Origin: Pseudomonas schmalbachii
GTDB taxonomy: Bacteria > Pseudomonadota > Gammaproteobacteria > Pseudomonadales > Pseudomonadaceae
Assembly (NCBI RefSeq): GCF_017589465.1
Contig: NZ_JAELYA010000001.1
Coordinates: 248,001-312,000 of the forward strand
Direction: 5' to 3'
Length of the DNA: 64,000 bases
A program made the position numbers and the translations under genes. Positions 25,615 to 35,363 of this stretch are shown here, piece after piece (positions within the stretch are counted from its first letter, which is position 1; each line of letters starts with the position of its first letter). The notes beneath the pieces are model-generated. The model was not told the DNA's origin and did no database searches. It saw only the letters and a program-made list of their open reading frames with translations.

Positions 25615-28144
25615 TCCCGAAGAACCATTGGTAATACGGGTTGCCGCCGTCCTCGCGCATCACCTGCCGTGCCTGGCGGGCCCATTCCTCGCGGTTGCCG
25701 CTGTAGGCATGCAGGCTGACCGAATAGAAACGCTGCAAACGCATCCACTCGTCATCGACTGCCGCGTGGAAGGCAGGCTCGGCATTTTCCAGCGGTGGCG
25801 AGCGGCGCAATGCCAGCAGCGTCGGCAATACCCGGGCGATTTCCCGGGGGCGGACCCACGGGGCGTATTCGATGCGCGGCTGGTCGTCGGTGACCGGTTC
25901 GGCATCCCCCGCGTAACCCAGCAGCCCGTCGCGGTCGGTCACCCAGGTGGCGAGCAAAGCCTGCGGCGATGCCACACCCACCTCGCGCAACGCGGCGGCG
26001 ACTTCCGGCTGTTCGAAGCGCCGGCTGATCCGTGGCACATCCAGCGTCAGTGGCTGCAGCGAACCGACCAGCAGCATCTCGTGGAACTCGGTGGTCCACA
26101 TGCTGGCGTAGGGGAATACGTCGAGGAAGCTGCGCACCAGCGAGCGGCTGTCCTCGTCGTTCTGGGTCGGCAATGGCAGCCACTGGGCGAGGATTCCGCC
26201 CTCCCCCAAACGGCTGGCCGCCAGTTGGTAGAAGTCCCTGGAGTACAGGTTGACCACCCCCGCAGCCGAGGGCGGTGGCGGTTCCAGGGTAATCAGGTCG
26301 TAGCGTTCGTCGTTGCGCAGCAGTTCGCGCCGGCCATCGCGCAGGCGGATGTCCAGGCGCGGGTCGTGGATGGCATCGAAGGTGCCGTGGAATTGCGGTG
26401 CGGCGGCAAGCACCTCGGGCAGCAGTTCGGCGACCACCGGTTTCTGCAGGCCGTCGTAGCGCAGCATGGCGCCGGCGGTGATGCCGGTGCCGAAGCCGAT
26501 GACCAGCGCCGACCGCGGTTCGCCGCCATGGATCAGCAGCGGCAGCAATGCCTGCAGGCGCATGTAGCGCAGCGACGGCATGGCGTCGCCGGTATTCGAC
26601 ACCCCCTGTATATAGAGGCGGCTGAACTGGCGGTTGCCCTTGCCCTGCTCCACCACTGCCACGGTGCCGCCGCGGCCTTCCTCATAGAAGGTGATCTGCC
26701 CGTTGCGCGCGCCGGGCAGCAGCTGCGCCAGATGGCCGGGCTGCATATATATGCTGATTGCAAGGGTGGCAAGGCCGATCAGCGCGACGCTCCAGCGCGC
26801 ACCCTTGCCGACCTGCGTCCCACGCCAGATCGCCAGCAGGCCGATCACCGCCGCCACGCCAGCCAGCACCGCCAAGGTGCGCACCAGGCCGAGGCCGGGG
26901 ACCAGGACGAAGCCGGTGAGCATGACGCCGACGATGCCGCCCAGGGTGTTCAGCGCCACCACCATGCCGACATCGCGGCCGACATGCTCGCTGTCCACCG
27001 CCAGACGCAGCGCCAGCGGAAACGCGGCGCCCAGCAGCGTGGTCGGCAGCAGCACCACGCAGCCCGCCGCCACCGCGAAGCGCGCGCACATGCCGGCCAG
27101 TTCGTTGCCGGTCAGTTGCAGGACGAGGAACTCCACGCGGGTCTGCAGGATCACCAGCCAGTGGCCGAGCCCGGCGACCTGCAGCAGCGCCAGCAGGCCC
27201 GCCGCCGCGATCAGCAGGCCGAACAGGCCCCACGGATCGCGCAGCCGGTCCGCGCGGCGCGCATACAGGGCGCTGCCCAGCACCAGGCCGGTGAGATAGG
27301 TCGCCAGTACCACGGCGAATGCGAAGGCGCGGGTGCTCATGAACTGCACGATGGATTGCGTCCACACCACCTCGTAGCCCAGCGCCACGCCGCCGGCCAG
27401 GCAGTAGAGGGCGATGGCCAGACGCGCCTGGCTGGAGCGCGCGATTGCGGGCGGCAGTGCCAGCGGGATCGCATTCCGCTCCCGCTGGCAGGCAAGCAAG
27501 GCGCCGCCGGCGACCAGCAGGTTGAGCCCGGCGGCGGCCCAGGCGCTGCCGAGTACGCCCAGCCCGGGCAACAGGACGAACGCGGCAAGCAGGGTGCCGA
27601 CGATGGCGCCCGCGGTGTTCGCCGCATACAGGCCGCCACCGGCCGATCCCATCTGGCCGCTGGCCGGCCGCAAGGCGCGGACCATCACCGGCAGGGTTCC
27701 GCCCATGAAGAAGGCCGGCAGCCCCACCAGGACGAAGGGCAGCAGCCAGGCCAGCAGGCCGAGCTGGTCTTCGAGGCGGGCGAACAGGCCGGCGGAACGG
27801 GACAGCGCCAGGGTCGCACCGACGGCGCAAAGTGCAACCAGCGCTTCCAGCCCGGCATAGAGCAGCACCGGGCGCCGCAGGCGGTCGGCCCAGCGGCCGA
27901 AGGCCATGCCGCCCAGCGCCAGGCCGGCGAAGAAGGCGCTGATGGCGGTGGTGACGGCGTACACCTCGACGCCGACCACCAGGGAAAGCTGCTTGACCCA
28001 CAGCACCTGGTAGACCAGGGCCGCGCCGCCGGAGGCGAACATCAGCAAGGCGGGGACCAGCATGGACAAATGCGCCCGCGGACGGGCCTCTTCTGCTACC
28101 GCACGGCGAGGGCGCATATGGGGCGAACTTCCGGCTGAGGACAT
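25610..28144 (-). CDS. Fused polytopic membrane protein with spermidine-synthase-like domain
   Basis: The 844-residue protein starts with an MFS-like membrane half (about 28-470, a dozen or more hydrophobic segments) and ends with a spermidine-synthase-like methyltransferase fold (about 500-800): GFGTGITAG near 544 is the nucleotide motif and LITLEPPPPS near 620 the active-site loop. Fused MFS/spermidine-synthase proteins are widespread and of unproven function; aminopropyl transfer is inferred from the fold only. The ATG at 28144 gives full length. Its TAG stop (25610-25612) lies in the last bases of the repeat array. Confidence 0.83.
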   Translation of the reverse strand: MSSAGSSPHMRPRRAVAEEARPRAHLSMLVPALLMFASGGAALVYQVLWVKQLSLVVGVEVYAVTTAISAFFAGLALGGMAFGRWADRLRRPVLLYAGLEALVALCAVGATLALSRSAGLFARLEDQLGLLAWLLPFVLVGLPAFFMGGTLPVMVRALRPASGQMGSAGGGLYAANTAGAIVGTLLAAFVLLPGLGVLGSAWAAAGLNLLVAGGALLACQRERNAIPLALPPAIARSSQARLAIALYCLAGGVALGYEVVWTQSIVQFMSTRAFAFAVVLATYLTGLVLGSALYARRADRLRDPWGLFGLLIAAAGLLALLQVAGLGHWLVILQTRVEFLVLQLTGNELAGMCARFAVAAGCVVLLPTTLLGAAFPLALRLAVDSEHVGRDVGMVVALNTLGGIVGVMLTGFVLVPGLGLVRTLAVLAGVAAVIGLLAIWRGTQVGKGARWSVALIGLATLAISIYMQPGHLAQLLPGARNGQITFYEEGRGGTVAVVEQGKGNRQFSRLYIQGVSNTGDAMPSLRYMRLQALLPLLIHGGEPRSALVIGFGTGITAGAMLRYDGLQKPVVAELLPEVLAAAPQFHGTFDAIHDPRLDIRLRDGRRELLRNDERYDLITLEPPPPSAAGVVNLYSRDFYQLAASRLGEGGILAQWLPLPTQNDEDSRSLVRSFLDVFPYASMWTTEFHEMLLVGSLQPLTLDVPRISRRFEQPEVAAALREVGVASPQALLATWVTDRDGLLGYAGDAEPVTDDQPRIEYAPWVRPREIARVLPTLLALRRSPPLENAEPAFHAAVDDEWMRLQRFYSVSLHAYSGNREEWARQARQVMREDGGNPYYQWFFGM

Positions 28145-28172
28145 CGGACTGGACCTTGTCGGATCGATGTAA

Positions 28173-28200
28173 ACCCGCGACGGACCGATCCGTCGCGGGT
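28173..28200 (-). terminator. Hairpin downstream of the second sulfatase
   Basis: A perfect 12-bp stem (ACCCGCGACGGA / TCCGTCGCGGGT, 4-base loop) lies 39 bases past the sulfatase stop. Only three T follow on the minus strand, so termination may be partial and read into the next gene is possible. Confidence 0.65.
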
Positions 28201-28238
28201 CATGGGTGCCTTTCCAGTAGCGGCACGTTGGTACAGGA

Positions 28239-29807
28239 CTACTGCTTCTTCATCTTCTCTTCGATCTGCTTGTCCACATTCTGGCGGATCTGGTCGATGC
28301 TGAAGCTGGCCGGACGCTGGCTCGGCGGGTACTCGACGAAGGTCTGCAGGAACTTCGCGGCCTTCTGCGTACCCTGGAACAGCAGGTAGTCGTTCTTGGT
28401 CAGCCAGTCGTAGTACTGGTCGGAAACGATGTCCGCCCGCTCGTACGGGTCCATGCGCAGGTTGAACAGCTTGGGCACCCGCAGGCAGGTGAAGGGTTCG
28501 CTCCAGACCTGCAGGCCACCCGGTGCACGCTGTTCGCACCAGACGATCTTCCAGTTGCCGAAGCGCATGCCCACCAGCTCGGCTTCATCGTTGAAGTAGT
28601 AGAACTCGTCGCGCGCACTCTTGTCGGACTTGCCGGTCAGGTAATCCAGCTGGTTGTAGCCATCCAGGTGCACCTTGAAGTTCTTGCCGCCGATGCTGGC
28701 ACCCTTGAGCAGGCGTTCCTTGATGTCGGTGTCGCCCACGGCCGCCAGCAGGGTCGGGAACCAGTCCAGGCCGGAGACCATCTGGGTAGCGATGCTGCCC
28801 GGCTTGATGTGGTTCGGCCAGCGGATGATCGCCGGTACCCGGTAGGCGCCTTCCCAGTTGGAGTTCTTCTCGTTGCGGAACGGCGTGGTCGCCGCATCCG
28901 GCCAGGACCACTGGTTCGGACCGTTGTCGGTGGTATAGAGGACGATGGTGTTGTCGGCGATCTTCAGGTCATCCACGGCCTTGAGCAGTTTGCCGACGTC
29001 GCCGTCGTGCTCGATCATGCCGTCGGCGTAGTCGTTGCCCGGCATGCCGCTCTGCCCCTGCATGGACTCGCGCACATGGGTGAAGGCGTGCATGCGCGTG
29101 GTGTTCATCCAGACGAAGAACGGCTTGTCGGCTTTCACCTGCTTGTCGATGAAGTCGATGGCGGCCTGGGTGGTGTCGTCGTCGATGGTTTCCATGCGCT
29201 TGCTGGTCAGCGCGCCGGTGTCCTCGATCTTGCCGTCGGCGCTGGACTTGATCACGCCACGCGGCGAGGCCGCCTTGGTGAAGGCCTCGTCGTCCTTCGG
29301 CCAGTACGGGCGCTCCGGTTCCTCTTCGGCGTTGAGGTGATAGAGGTTGCCGAAGAACTCGTCGAAACCGTGCTTGGTCGGCAAGTACTCGTCGCGGTCG
29401 CCCAGGTGGTTCTTGCCGAACTGGCCAGTCGCGTAGCCCTGGGCCTTGAGCGCCTCGGCGATGGTCACGTCGCGCGCCTGCAGGCCCACCGGCACGCCCG
29501 GCATGCCGACCTTGGACAGGCCGGTACGCAGGATCGCCTGGCCGGTAATGAAGGTGGAACGTCCTGCCGTGCAGCTGTTCTCCGCGTAGTAATCGGTGAA
29601 CATCATGCCTTCCTTGGCCAGGCGATCGATGTTCGGGGTGGTATAGCCGACCACGCCGAACGAATAGGCGCTGATGTTGGTCTGGCCAATGTCATCGCCG
29701 AAAATCACCAGGATGTTCGGCTTGTCCGCGGCATTGGCAACCGCGACTCCCACTATCGCGGTCGCCGCCAGGGCGAACCTCGATAACCATCTTCCTGTGC
29801 GCTTCAT
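28239..29807 (-). CDS. Second exported arylsulfatase-family hydrolase
   Basis: The 522-residue protein has a Sec signal peptide (1-27, ANA) and the sulfatase core: DD at 38-39, C79-T-A-G-R83 as the formylglycine site, and a long conserved central block. It shares most motifs with the sulfatase at 11273-12868, including IDKQVK/KPFFVWMNTTRMH and the GQFGKNHLGDR segment, so the two are paralogues. GGAG lies 10 bases before the ATG at 29807; the open frame reaches 29951 but adds no signal-like sequence. No formylglycine-generating enzyme or anaerobic maturase gene is in the window, so maturation depends on a gene elsewhere. Confidence 0.87.
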   Translation of the reverse strand: MKRTGRWLSRFALAATAIVGVAVANAADKPNILVIFGDDIGQTNISAYSFGVVGYTTPNIDRLAKEGMMFTDYYAENSCTAGRSTFITGQAILRTGLSKVGMPGVPVGLQARDVTIAEALKAQGYATGQFGKNHLGDRDEYLPTKHGFDEFFGNLYHLNAEEEPERPYWPKDDEAFTKAASPRGVIKSSADGKIEDTGALTSKRMETIDDDTTQAAIDFIDKQVKADKPFFVWMNTTRMHAFTHVRESMQGQSGMPGNDYADGMIEHDGDVGKLLKAVDDLKIADNTIVLYTTDNGPNQWSWPDAATTPFRNEKNSNWEGAYRVPAIIRWPNHIKPGSIATQMVSGLDWFPTLLAAVGDTDIKERLLKGASIGGKNFKVHLDGYNQLDYLTGKSDKSARDEFYYFNDEAELVGMRFGNWKIVWCEQRAPGGLQVWSEPFTCLRVPKLFNLRMDPYERADIVSDQYYDWLTKNDYLLFQGTQKAAKFLQTFVEYPPSQRPASFSIDQIRQNVDKQIEEKMKKQ

Positions 29808-29905
29808 TAGCTGATTCTCCGTTCCAGTTACATGTCGTAATTCCACGACTACGCACACTGGAGATTCCGACAGCTCGCTGGTTATCCCCTGTGTCCCTGC
29901 GGCTT

Positions 29906-30925
<1,020 letters not shown>

Positions 30926-30958
30926 GGGACATCCTTGCTGTTCGCGGGCCATCGGGAT

Positions 30959-32278
30959 TCAACGGCCACGGGGGTTCAATGACTTCAGACCTTTGCGCGA
31001 CCGCGAATCCGTTCGCTGCTCCACTACAGCCTGGCGAAGCTCGGGCAACGTCTTCGCCAGCTCGGCGGGCGCGTCTTCCCTGCGCTGCCCCATGCCGTAG
31101 CAAGTTCTGAAAAAGGCTAGCAAACGTTCGGAAATTTCAACGGAAAAAGGCTGGAAATGGCTAAGCAGATTGCGACTGCCGGTACTTCTGCGAATCCACA
31201 GGTAGAGGCCGTCCAGCCGTGGCGGACGCACCGCAAGCTGCTCGCCGGCCTGGCGCCAGGCAAAGTCCGCGGAATCCAGCCAGGCCTGCCGGCGGCGCTG
31301 CCGCCACTGGCGCCAGGCATCCAGCAGGCGCTCCATCCAGGGCCGGCCGAAATGCCAGGCAAGGCCGCCGCCCAGCAGCACGACAGCCAGCACCAGCCAG
31401 TGCCCGGCGATATGCACCCGTGCCTTGCGGCCCAGCGCGCGCAGGTCGTCGGTAATGGAAAACGGCGCCTGGTAGCCGGCCGCCGCCGTGGCCTCGAACG
31501 CCACCTCGGGCACCGACAGCCTGTGTGCCTGCCCCGTTCCGGCATCCCACCACTGCAGTTCGATGGCCGGCAGGCGGAACCGGCCGCTCTCGGCCACTAC
31601 GTAGGTCGCGGCGTCATCCCGCGAGCCGCCGATGACGCCGCCGCGCCCGTCGCCCAGCGGCTGGACAGCGGGCGTCTGCACATAGCGCTTCAAGCCGTCG
31701 ACGGGGGCGAACGCGGGCGGCGGAATCAGCATCGCCTCGCCCCCCTCGGCCCGCACGCTCAGGCGCCGCGTGACGCTGTCGCCGACCCGCAGCGGATCAT
31801 GGGAACGCACGATCTGCTGGGTGAACTCGACCTTCTGCGCCACCAGCCGCTGCTGGCCCTCCGCCCCGGCGACCTGCCGCGCGACGAAACTCTGCGGCTG
31901 GCTGCTGACCTTCTGCGGACCGCTGCCCTGCCCCGGATTGACCTCGATGGCCAGCGCCGGAATGTCGAAGCTCTGAGCCCGTTGCGGAGCGATCCGGTAG
32001 ATGTAGCGCAGGCCGAAGAAGGTCTTGCCGTCGAGGCGTTCGGTGAGGTGGGTCGCCTCGCCGCTCGGCGCAGAGACCATGGCGCCATCCAGCTCCAGCT
32101 TCGGCAGCTGCGGCGGCGTGGAGAACCAGGTATCCACCAGCAGGTCGACCTGCAGCTGGACGGTGCCGCCCACCATCACCGGGTCCGCCGGCACCAGGCT
32201 GGTGCGCACCCGCACCTCGGGCTCGGCCACTGCCGCCAGCGACAGCATCAGCAGTACCAGCAGTGCCAGGCACCTCAT
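30959..32278 (-). CDS. BatD-like protein (oxygen-tolerance family)
   Basis: The 439-residue protein has a signal peptide (1-18, AVA), a large periplasmic part with repeated Ig-like segments (about 20-305) and a membrane helix near 315-335 followed by a charged cytoplasmic tail. This is the BatD layout. The ATG overlaps the stop of the VWA-TPR gene by four bases (ATGA), so the two are translationally coupled. The open frame continues upstream to 32938 but is coding in another frame there. Bat proteins act with MoxR ATPases in envelope or oxidative-stress functions that remain poorly defined. Confidence 0.85.
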   Translation of the reverse strand: MRCLALLVLLMLSLAAVAEPEVRVRTSLVPADPVMVGGTVQLQVDLLVDTWFSTPPQLPKLELDGAMVSAPSGEATHLTERLDGKTFFGLRYIYRIAPQRAQSFDIPALAIEVNPGQGSGPQKVSSQPQSFVARQVAGAEGQQRLVAQKVEFTQQIVRSHDPLRVGDSVTRRLSVRAEGGEAMLIPPPAFAPVDGLKRYVQTPAVQPLGDGRGGVIGGSRDDAATYVVAESGRFRLPAIELQWWDAGTGQAHRLSVPEVAFEATAAAGYQAPFSITDDLRALGRKARVHIAGHWLVLAVVLLGGGLAWHFGRPWMERLLDAWRQWRQRRRQAWLDSADFAWRQAGEQLAVRPPRLDGLYLWIRRSTGSRNLLSHFQPFSVEISERLLAFFRTCYGMGQRREDAPAELAKTLPELRQAVVEQRTDSRSRKGLKSLNPRGR

Positions 32279-33873
32279 GGCGTACCTCCCGCCGGCTGCC
32301 TGCGCGCCGCGTCCTGCAGCTGGAACTTGCGCTTGAGGAAACGCGCGGGCGACGTGCTCAGGTTGTCCAGCCACAGTTGTTCCGAGCTCGCCTGCGCGGT
32401 CTTCTGCTCCACGCTCTTGCCCTTGTCGGCCTTGTTGTCGAAGTCCACCTTGTCGGCCTTCTCGTCCGGCGGGCCGGCCTCCTGCTGGTCCTCGCGATCC
32501 TTCTCCAGCGCCTCGGCCAGCGCCAGGTTGGCACTGGCCTGCGGGAAGTCCGGCTGCAGGCGCAGCGCCTTGCGGTAGGCCTCGATGGCTTCGGGGAATT
32601 TCGACAGACGCACGTAGGTATTGCCGAGATAGAAGTACGCCGGGGCGCTCTCCAGACGCGCGAAGCTGGCCAGTGCGGCATCGAAGTCCGCGGCCTGGTA
32701 GGCGGCCAGCCCCTTCCAGTATGGATCGCTGAAATGCGCCGCCGCCTGCGGATAGTGCTGGTGCTCGAATGCCCAGCGCCCCTGCTGGTCGGGGGTGAAG
32801 AAGGCATCGGCCAGCGCTCCGGCATGGGCGGGAGCGGCCGGCATTCCCAGCGCCACGGCCAGCAGCAGCCCCGCCAGCCAGTGCACCCGCCAGCCGCGCC
32901 GCGCGCAGAACAGCGCGATCAGCAGCAGCGGCCAGCACAGCCAGTAGCCGGCGTCCTTCCAGTGCACTTGCCGGCCATCCCCGCTGGTGGCCTCGAAGTG
33001 TTGCTGGGCGTGCAGTTCGATCCAGTCGAGGTCGTCGTCGTTCAGCGTCAGGCTGCCGAGCGGCGCATCGGCGGCATCGGCCAGTGCCTTGACGGCGTCG
33101 GCGTCGAAGCTGCCCAGCAGCGGCCGGCCGTCGCTGCCAACCCTTGGCTGCCCGTGCTCGTCACGCAGCACGCCGCCATCCTGGCTGCCCACGGCGAGGA
33201 CCAGCACCTGCAGGCCGCTGCCCTCCAGGCGCTTGCCGATCTGCTCGAACTGGCTGGCGTCGGCGCCATCGGTGAGCAGCACCAGGGTGCCCGGCGAGCG
33301 TTCGGCTTCCAGCAACTTCCTGGCCTGGTCGATGACGCCCAGCGCATCCTTGCCGGCGCTGTCGATCAGGCCGGTCGACAGGGACTGCAGGAAGGTATCC
33401 AGCAACGTCGGATCGTCCGTCGCCGGCAGCACCAGGTGCGCGCTGCCGGCATAGGCGATCAGCGCGGTGCGGGCGCCGGCGCGGCGCTGGATGAGGTCGT
33501 GCAGCTTGTGCCTGGCGGCGGCCAGGCGCGACGGCGGAACATCCGTCGCGTCCATCGACGGCGACAGGTCCAGCGCCAGGATCAGCGGCGCGCGATTGTC
33601 GAGGAAGGCCGGGCGATCCTGCTGCCAGGTCGGCCCGGCGGCGGCCACGGCGCCGAGGATGAGCAGCGCCGCGAGCAGGTGCACCGGACGCAGGCGCTGC
33701 TCGTCCCGCGGCGTGATGAGCAGGTTCTGCAGCAGGTGCGGCGCGACGATGCCGTCCAGTTGGCGGACCAGATCGTGGCGGCGCGACCACACCAGCGGCA
33801 GGATCACCCCCGGCAGGATCAGCAGCAGCCAGAGCGGCCGCAGGAAGTGGAAGGCGCCGAAATCCATGTCCAT
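32275..33873 (-). CDS. VWA-domain and TPR membrane protein (BatB/BatC-type fusion)
   Basis: The 532-residue protein has two N-terminal membrane helices (about 10-28, 63-80), a von Willebrand A domain with a full MIDAS motif (D102-L-S104-P-S106), a membrane segment near 325-345, a TPR region (about 370-450) and a highly charged, Lys/Asp-rich tail near 470-500. BatB and BatC are separate genes in some bacteria, joined here as in P. aeruginosa relatives. Start ATG at 33873; another Met is two codons on. It begins one base after the stop of the preceding VWA gene, so the operon is tightly coupled. Confidence 0.87.
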   Translation of the reverse strand: MDMDFGAFHFLRPLWLLLILPGVILPLVWSRRHDLVRQLDGIVAPHLLQNLLITPRDEQRLRPVHLLAALLILGAVAAAGPTWQQDRPAFLDNRAPLILALDLSPSMDATDVPPSRLAAARHKLHDLIQRRAGARTALIAYAGSAHLVLPATDDPTLLDTFLQSLSTGLIDSAGKDALGVIDQARKLLEAERSPGTLVLLTDGADASQFEQIGKRLEGSGLQVLVLAVGSQDGGVLRDEHGQPRVGSDGRPLLGSFDADAVKALADAADAPLGSLTLNDDDLDWIELHAQQHFEATSGDGRQVHWKDAGYWLCWPLLLIALFCARRGWRVHWLAGLLLAVALGMPAAPAHAGALADAFFTPDQQGRWAFEHQHYPQAAAHFSDPYWKGLAAYQAADFDAALASFARLESAPAYFYLGNTYVRLSKFPEAIEAYRKALRLQPDFPQASANLALAEALEKDREDQQEAGPPDEKADKVDFDNKADKGKSVEQKTAQASSEQLWLDNLSTSPARFLKRKFQLQDAARRQPAGGTP

Positions 33874-33874
33874 C

Positions 33875-34876
33875 TCAGGCTCCCGGCTCGGTCTGCTGCC
33901 GCGACGAGGCGGAAAAACGCGACGCCAGGGCGGCCACGCCCTGGCAGAGGGCCAGCAGGACCAGGGCCGCGCCAAGCGGAATCCAGAACAGGTCGCGCTT
34001 GGGCTGGTGGCTGAAGGTCTTCACCTTGTGCGGGGTGAGCCGGTCGAGGGTGGCGTAGACCTCCTGCAGGGCGTTGCTGTCGTCGGCGCGGAAGAAGTGC
34101 CCGCCAGTGGCCTGGGCGATGTCCTGCAGGGTCTGCAGGTCGACCTTCGCGTCGCCGCTGGCCTGCGGGTCGCCGATGCCGATGGTGTGCACCACGACGC
34201 CCTTTTCCCTGGCGATCTTCGCCGCATGATCCGGGGTGATCGCGCTGCCGGTGTCGTTGCCGTCGGTGAGCAGGATCAGCACCTTTTCCTGCTCCTCGGC
34301 CTTCTCCAGCAGCTTGATGGTCAGGCCGATGGCGTCGCCCAGCGCGGTGTTCGGCCCGGCCATGCCGATGCCGACCTCGTCGAGCAGCATCAGCAGGCTG
34401 GCGTGGTCGAGGGTCAGCGGCGCCTGCGGATAGGCGCCGGTACCGAAGACGATGAGCCCGATGCGGTCGTCCTTGCGCCGCGCGATGAAGTCGCGCACCA
34501 CGCTCTTCACCGCGCTCAGGCGGTCGACCTGGCGGCCGGAGGCGTCGGTGTAGTCGGTGGCTTCCATCGACTGCGAGATGTCGATGGCCAGCATCAGGTC
34601 GCGGATCGGCCGCTCGCGCTCGATGGGCTTCTCCACCCACACGGGCCGGGCGCAGGCGGCCAGCAGCAAGGCCCATACCAGCAGGTTCAGCGGCAGTTGC
34701 CAGCGGTCCCCCGTCGCCCTCGCGCTGCCCGGCACCTGGCCGACCGCGCGGCTCATGACGGCGAAGAACGGCACCCGCATCGCGCTGCGCGATTCGCGGT
34801 ATTCGCCCAGCAGGCGGTAGGCCAGCCAGGGCAGCGGCAGCAGGAGCAGCACCCAGGGGTAGTCAAGCTGCCACAT
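33875..34876 (-). CDS. VWA-domain membrane protein (BatA-type)
   Basis: The 333-residue protein has helices near 7-24 and 62-77, a VWA domain with MIDAS D99-I-S101-Q-S103 and a C-terminal helix near 300-320. The MIDAS binds Mg2+ and a partner acidic residue. The ATG at 34876 overlaps the end of the DUF4381 gene by 14 bases, and the open frame extends into that gene without being coding. It works with the second VWA protein and the MoxR ATPase downstream of the same promoter. Confidence 0.88.
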   Translation of the reverse strand: MWQLDYPWVLLLLPLPWLAYRLLGEYRESRSAMRVPFFAVMSRAVGQVPGSARATGDRWQLPLNLLVWALLLAACARPVWVEKPIERERPIRDLMLAIDISQSMEATDYTDASGRQVDRLSAVKSVVRDFIARRKDDRIGLIVFGTGAYPQAPLTLDHASLLMLLDEVGIGMAGPNTALGDAIGLTIKLLEKAEEQEKVLILLTDGNDTGSAITPDHAAKIAREKGVVVHTIGIGDPQASGDAKVDLQTLQDIAQATGGHFFRADDSNALQEVYATLDRLTPHKVKTFSHQPKRDLFWIPLGAALVLLALCQGVAALASRFSASSRQQTEPGA

Positions 34877-35363
34877 GGTGCGCCTCGATCCACTTGCGGG
34901 TGGTGCCCAGCAATGCCTGCACCTCGCTGTCGGCCAGGGCCAGTACGCGCTCTCCCGGCGCATAGGCGAGCAGCGCCAGTTGCCGGGCGAAATCGGCAGG
35001 GAGCGGCGCGCCGCCATGGCGCTGCAGGAACGCCTGCCACTCCGCCCCGCCCAGGCGCTCGACCGCCGGCGCCTGCGGCGTCGACAGCGCCACCCGCTTG
35101 AGCAGTTCGGGCAGCTCGCGCAAGGCGCGCAGGCGCCGCTCGGGGTCGCCGAGATCCTGCGCCAACTGGTCGAGCCGCCGCAGCGCTTCGCGGCGGTAGC
35201 GCTCGCGCTGCCAGCGCAGGCGGCGCATGACCAGCCACGCCGCCAGCAGGACGAGCAGCAGCAACGCCAGCACCAGCCAGCCCCACGTCTGCGGAACGTA
35301 GCTGACCACCGGCGGCGGCAGAGGCAGCTCCTGCAGCTGGGAGATATCCGGCCTGGCGCTCAT
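34863..35363 (-). CDS. DUF4381 family membrane protein
   Basis: The 166-residue protein has a proline-rich N-terminus, one membrane helix (about 28-46) and a cytoplasmic helical tail. This matches DUF4381, found in the same place in many MoxR/DUF58/VWA operons. Its start overlaps the DUF58 stop (ATGA) and its end overlaps the VWA gene. The function is unknown; the position suggests a membrane anchor or assembly part of the complex. Confidence 0.82.
   Translation of the reverse strand: MSARPDISQLQELPLPPPVVSYVPQTWGWLVLALLLLVLLAAWLVMRRLRWQRERYRREALRRLDQLAQDLGDPERRLRALRELPELLKRVALSTPQAPAVERLGGAEWQAFLQRHGGAPLPADFARQLALLAYAPGERVLALADSEVQALLGTTRKWIEAHHVAA

Noticed and set aside
25580-28138. An 852-codon plus-strand open frame
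   Set aside because: It is the mirror of the spermidine-synthase-like gene. The product is Gln/Arg/Ala-rich with no motif.
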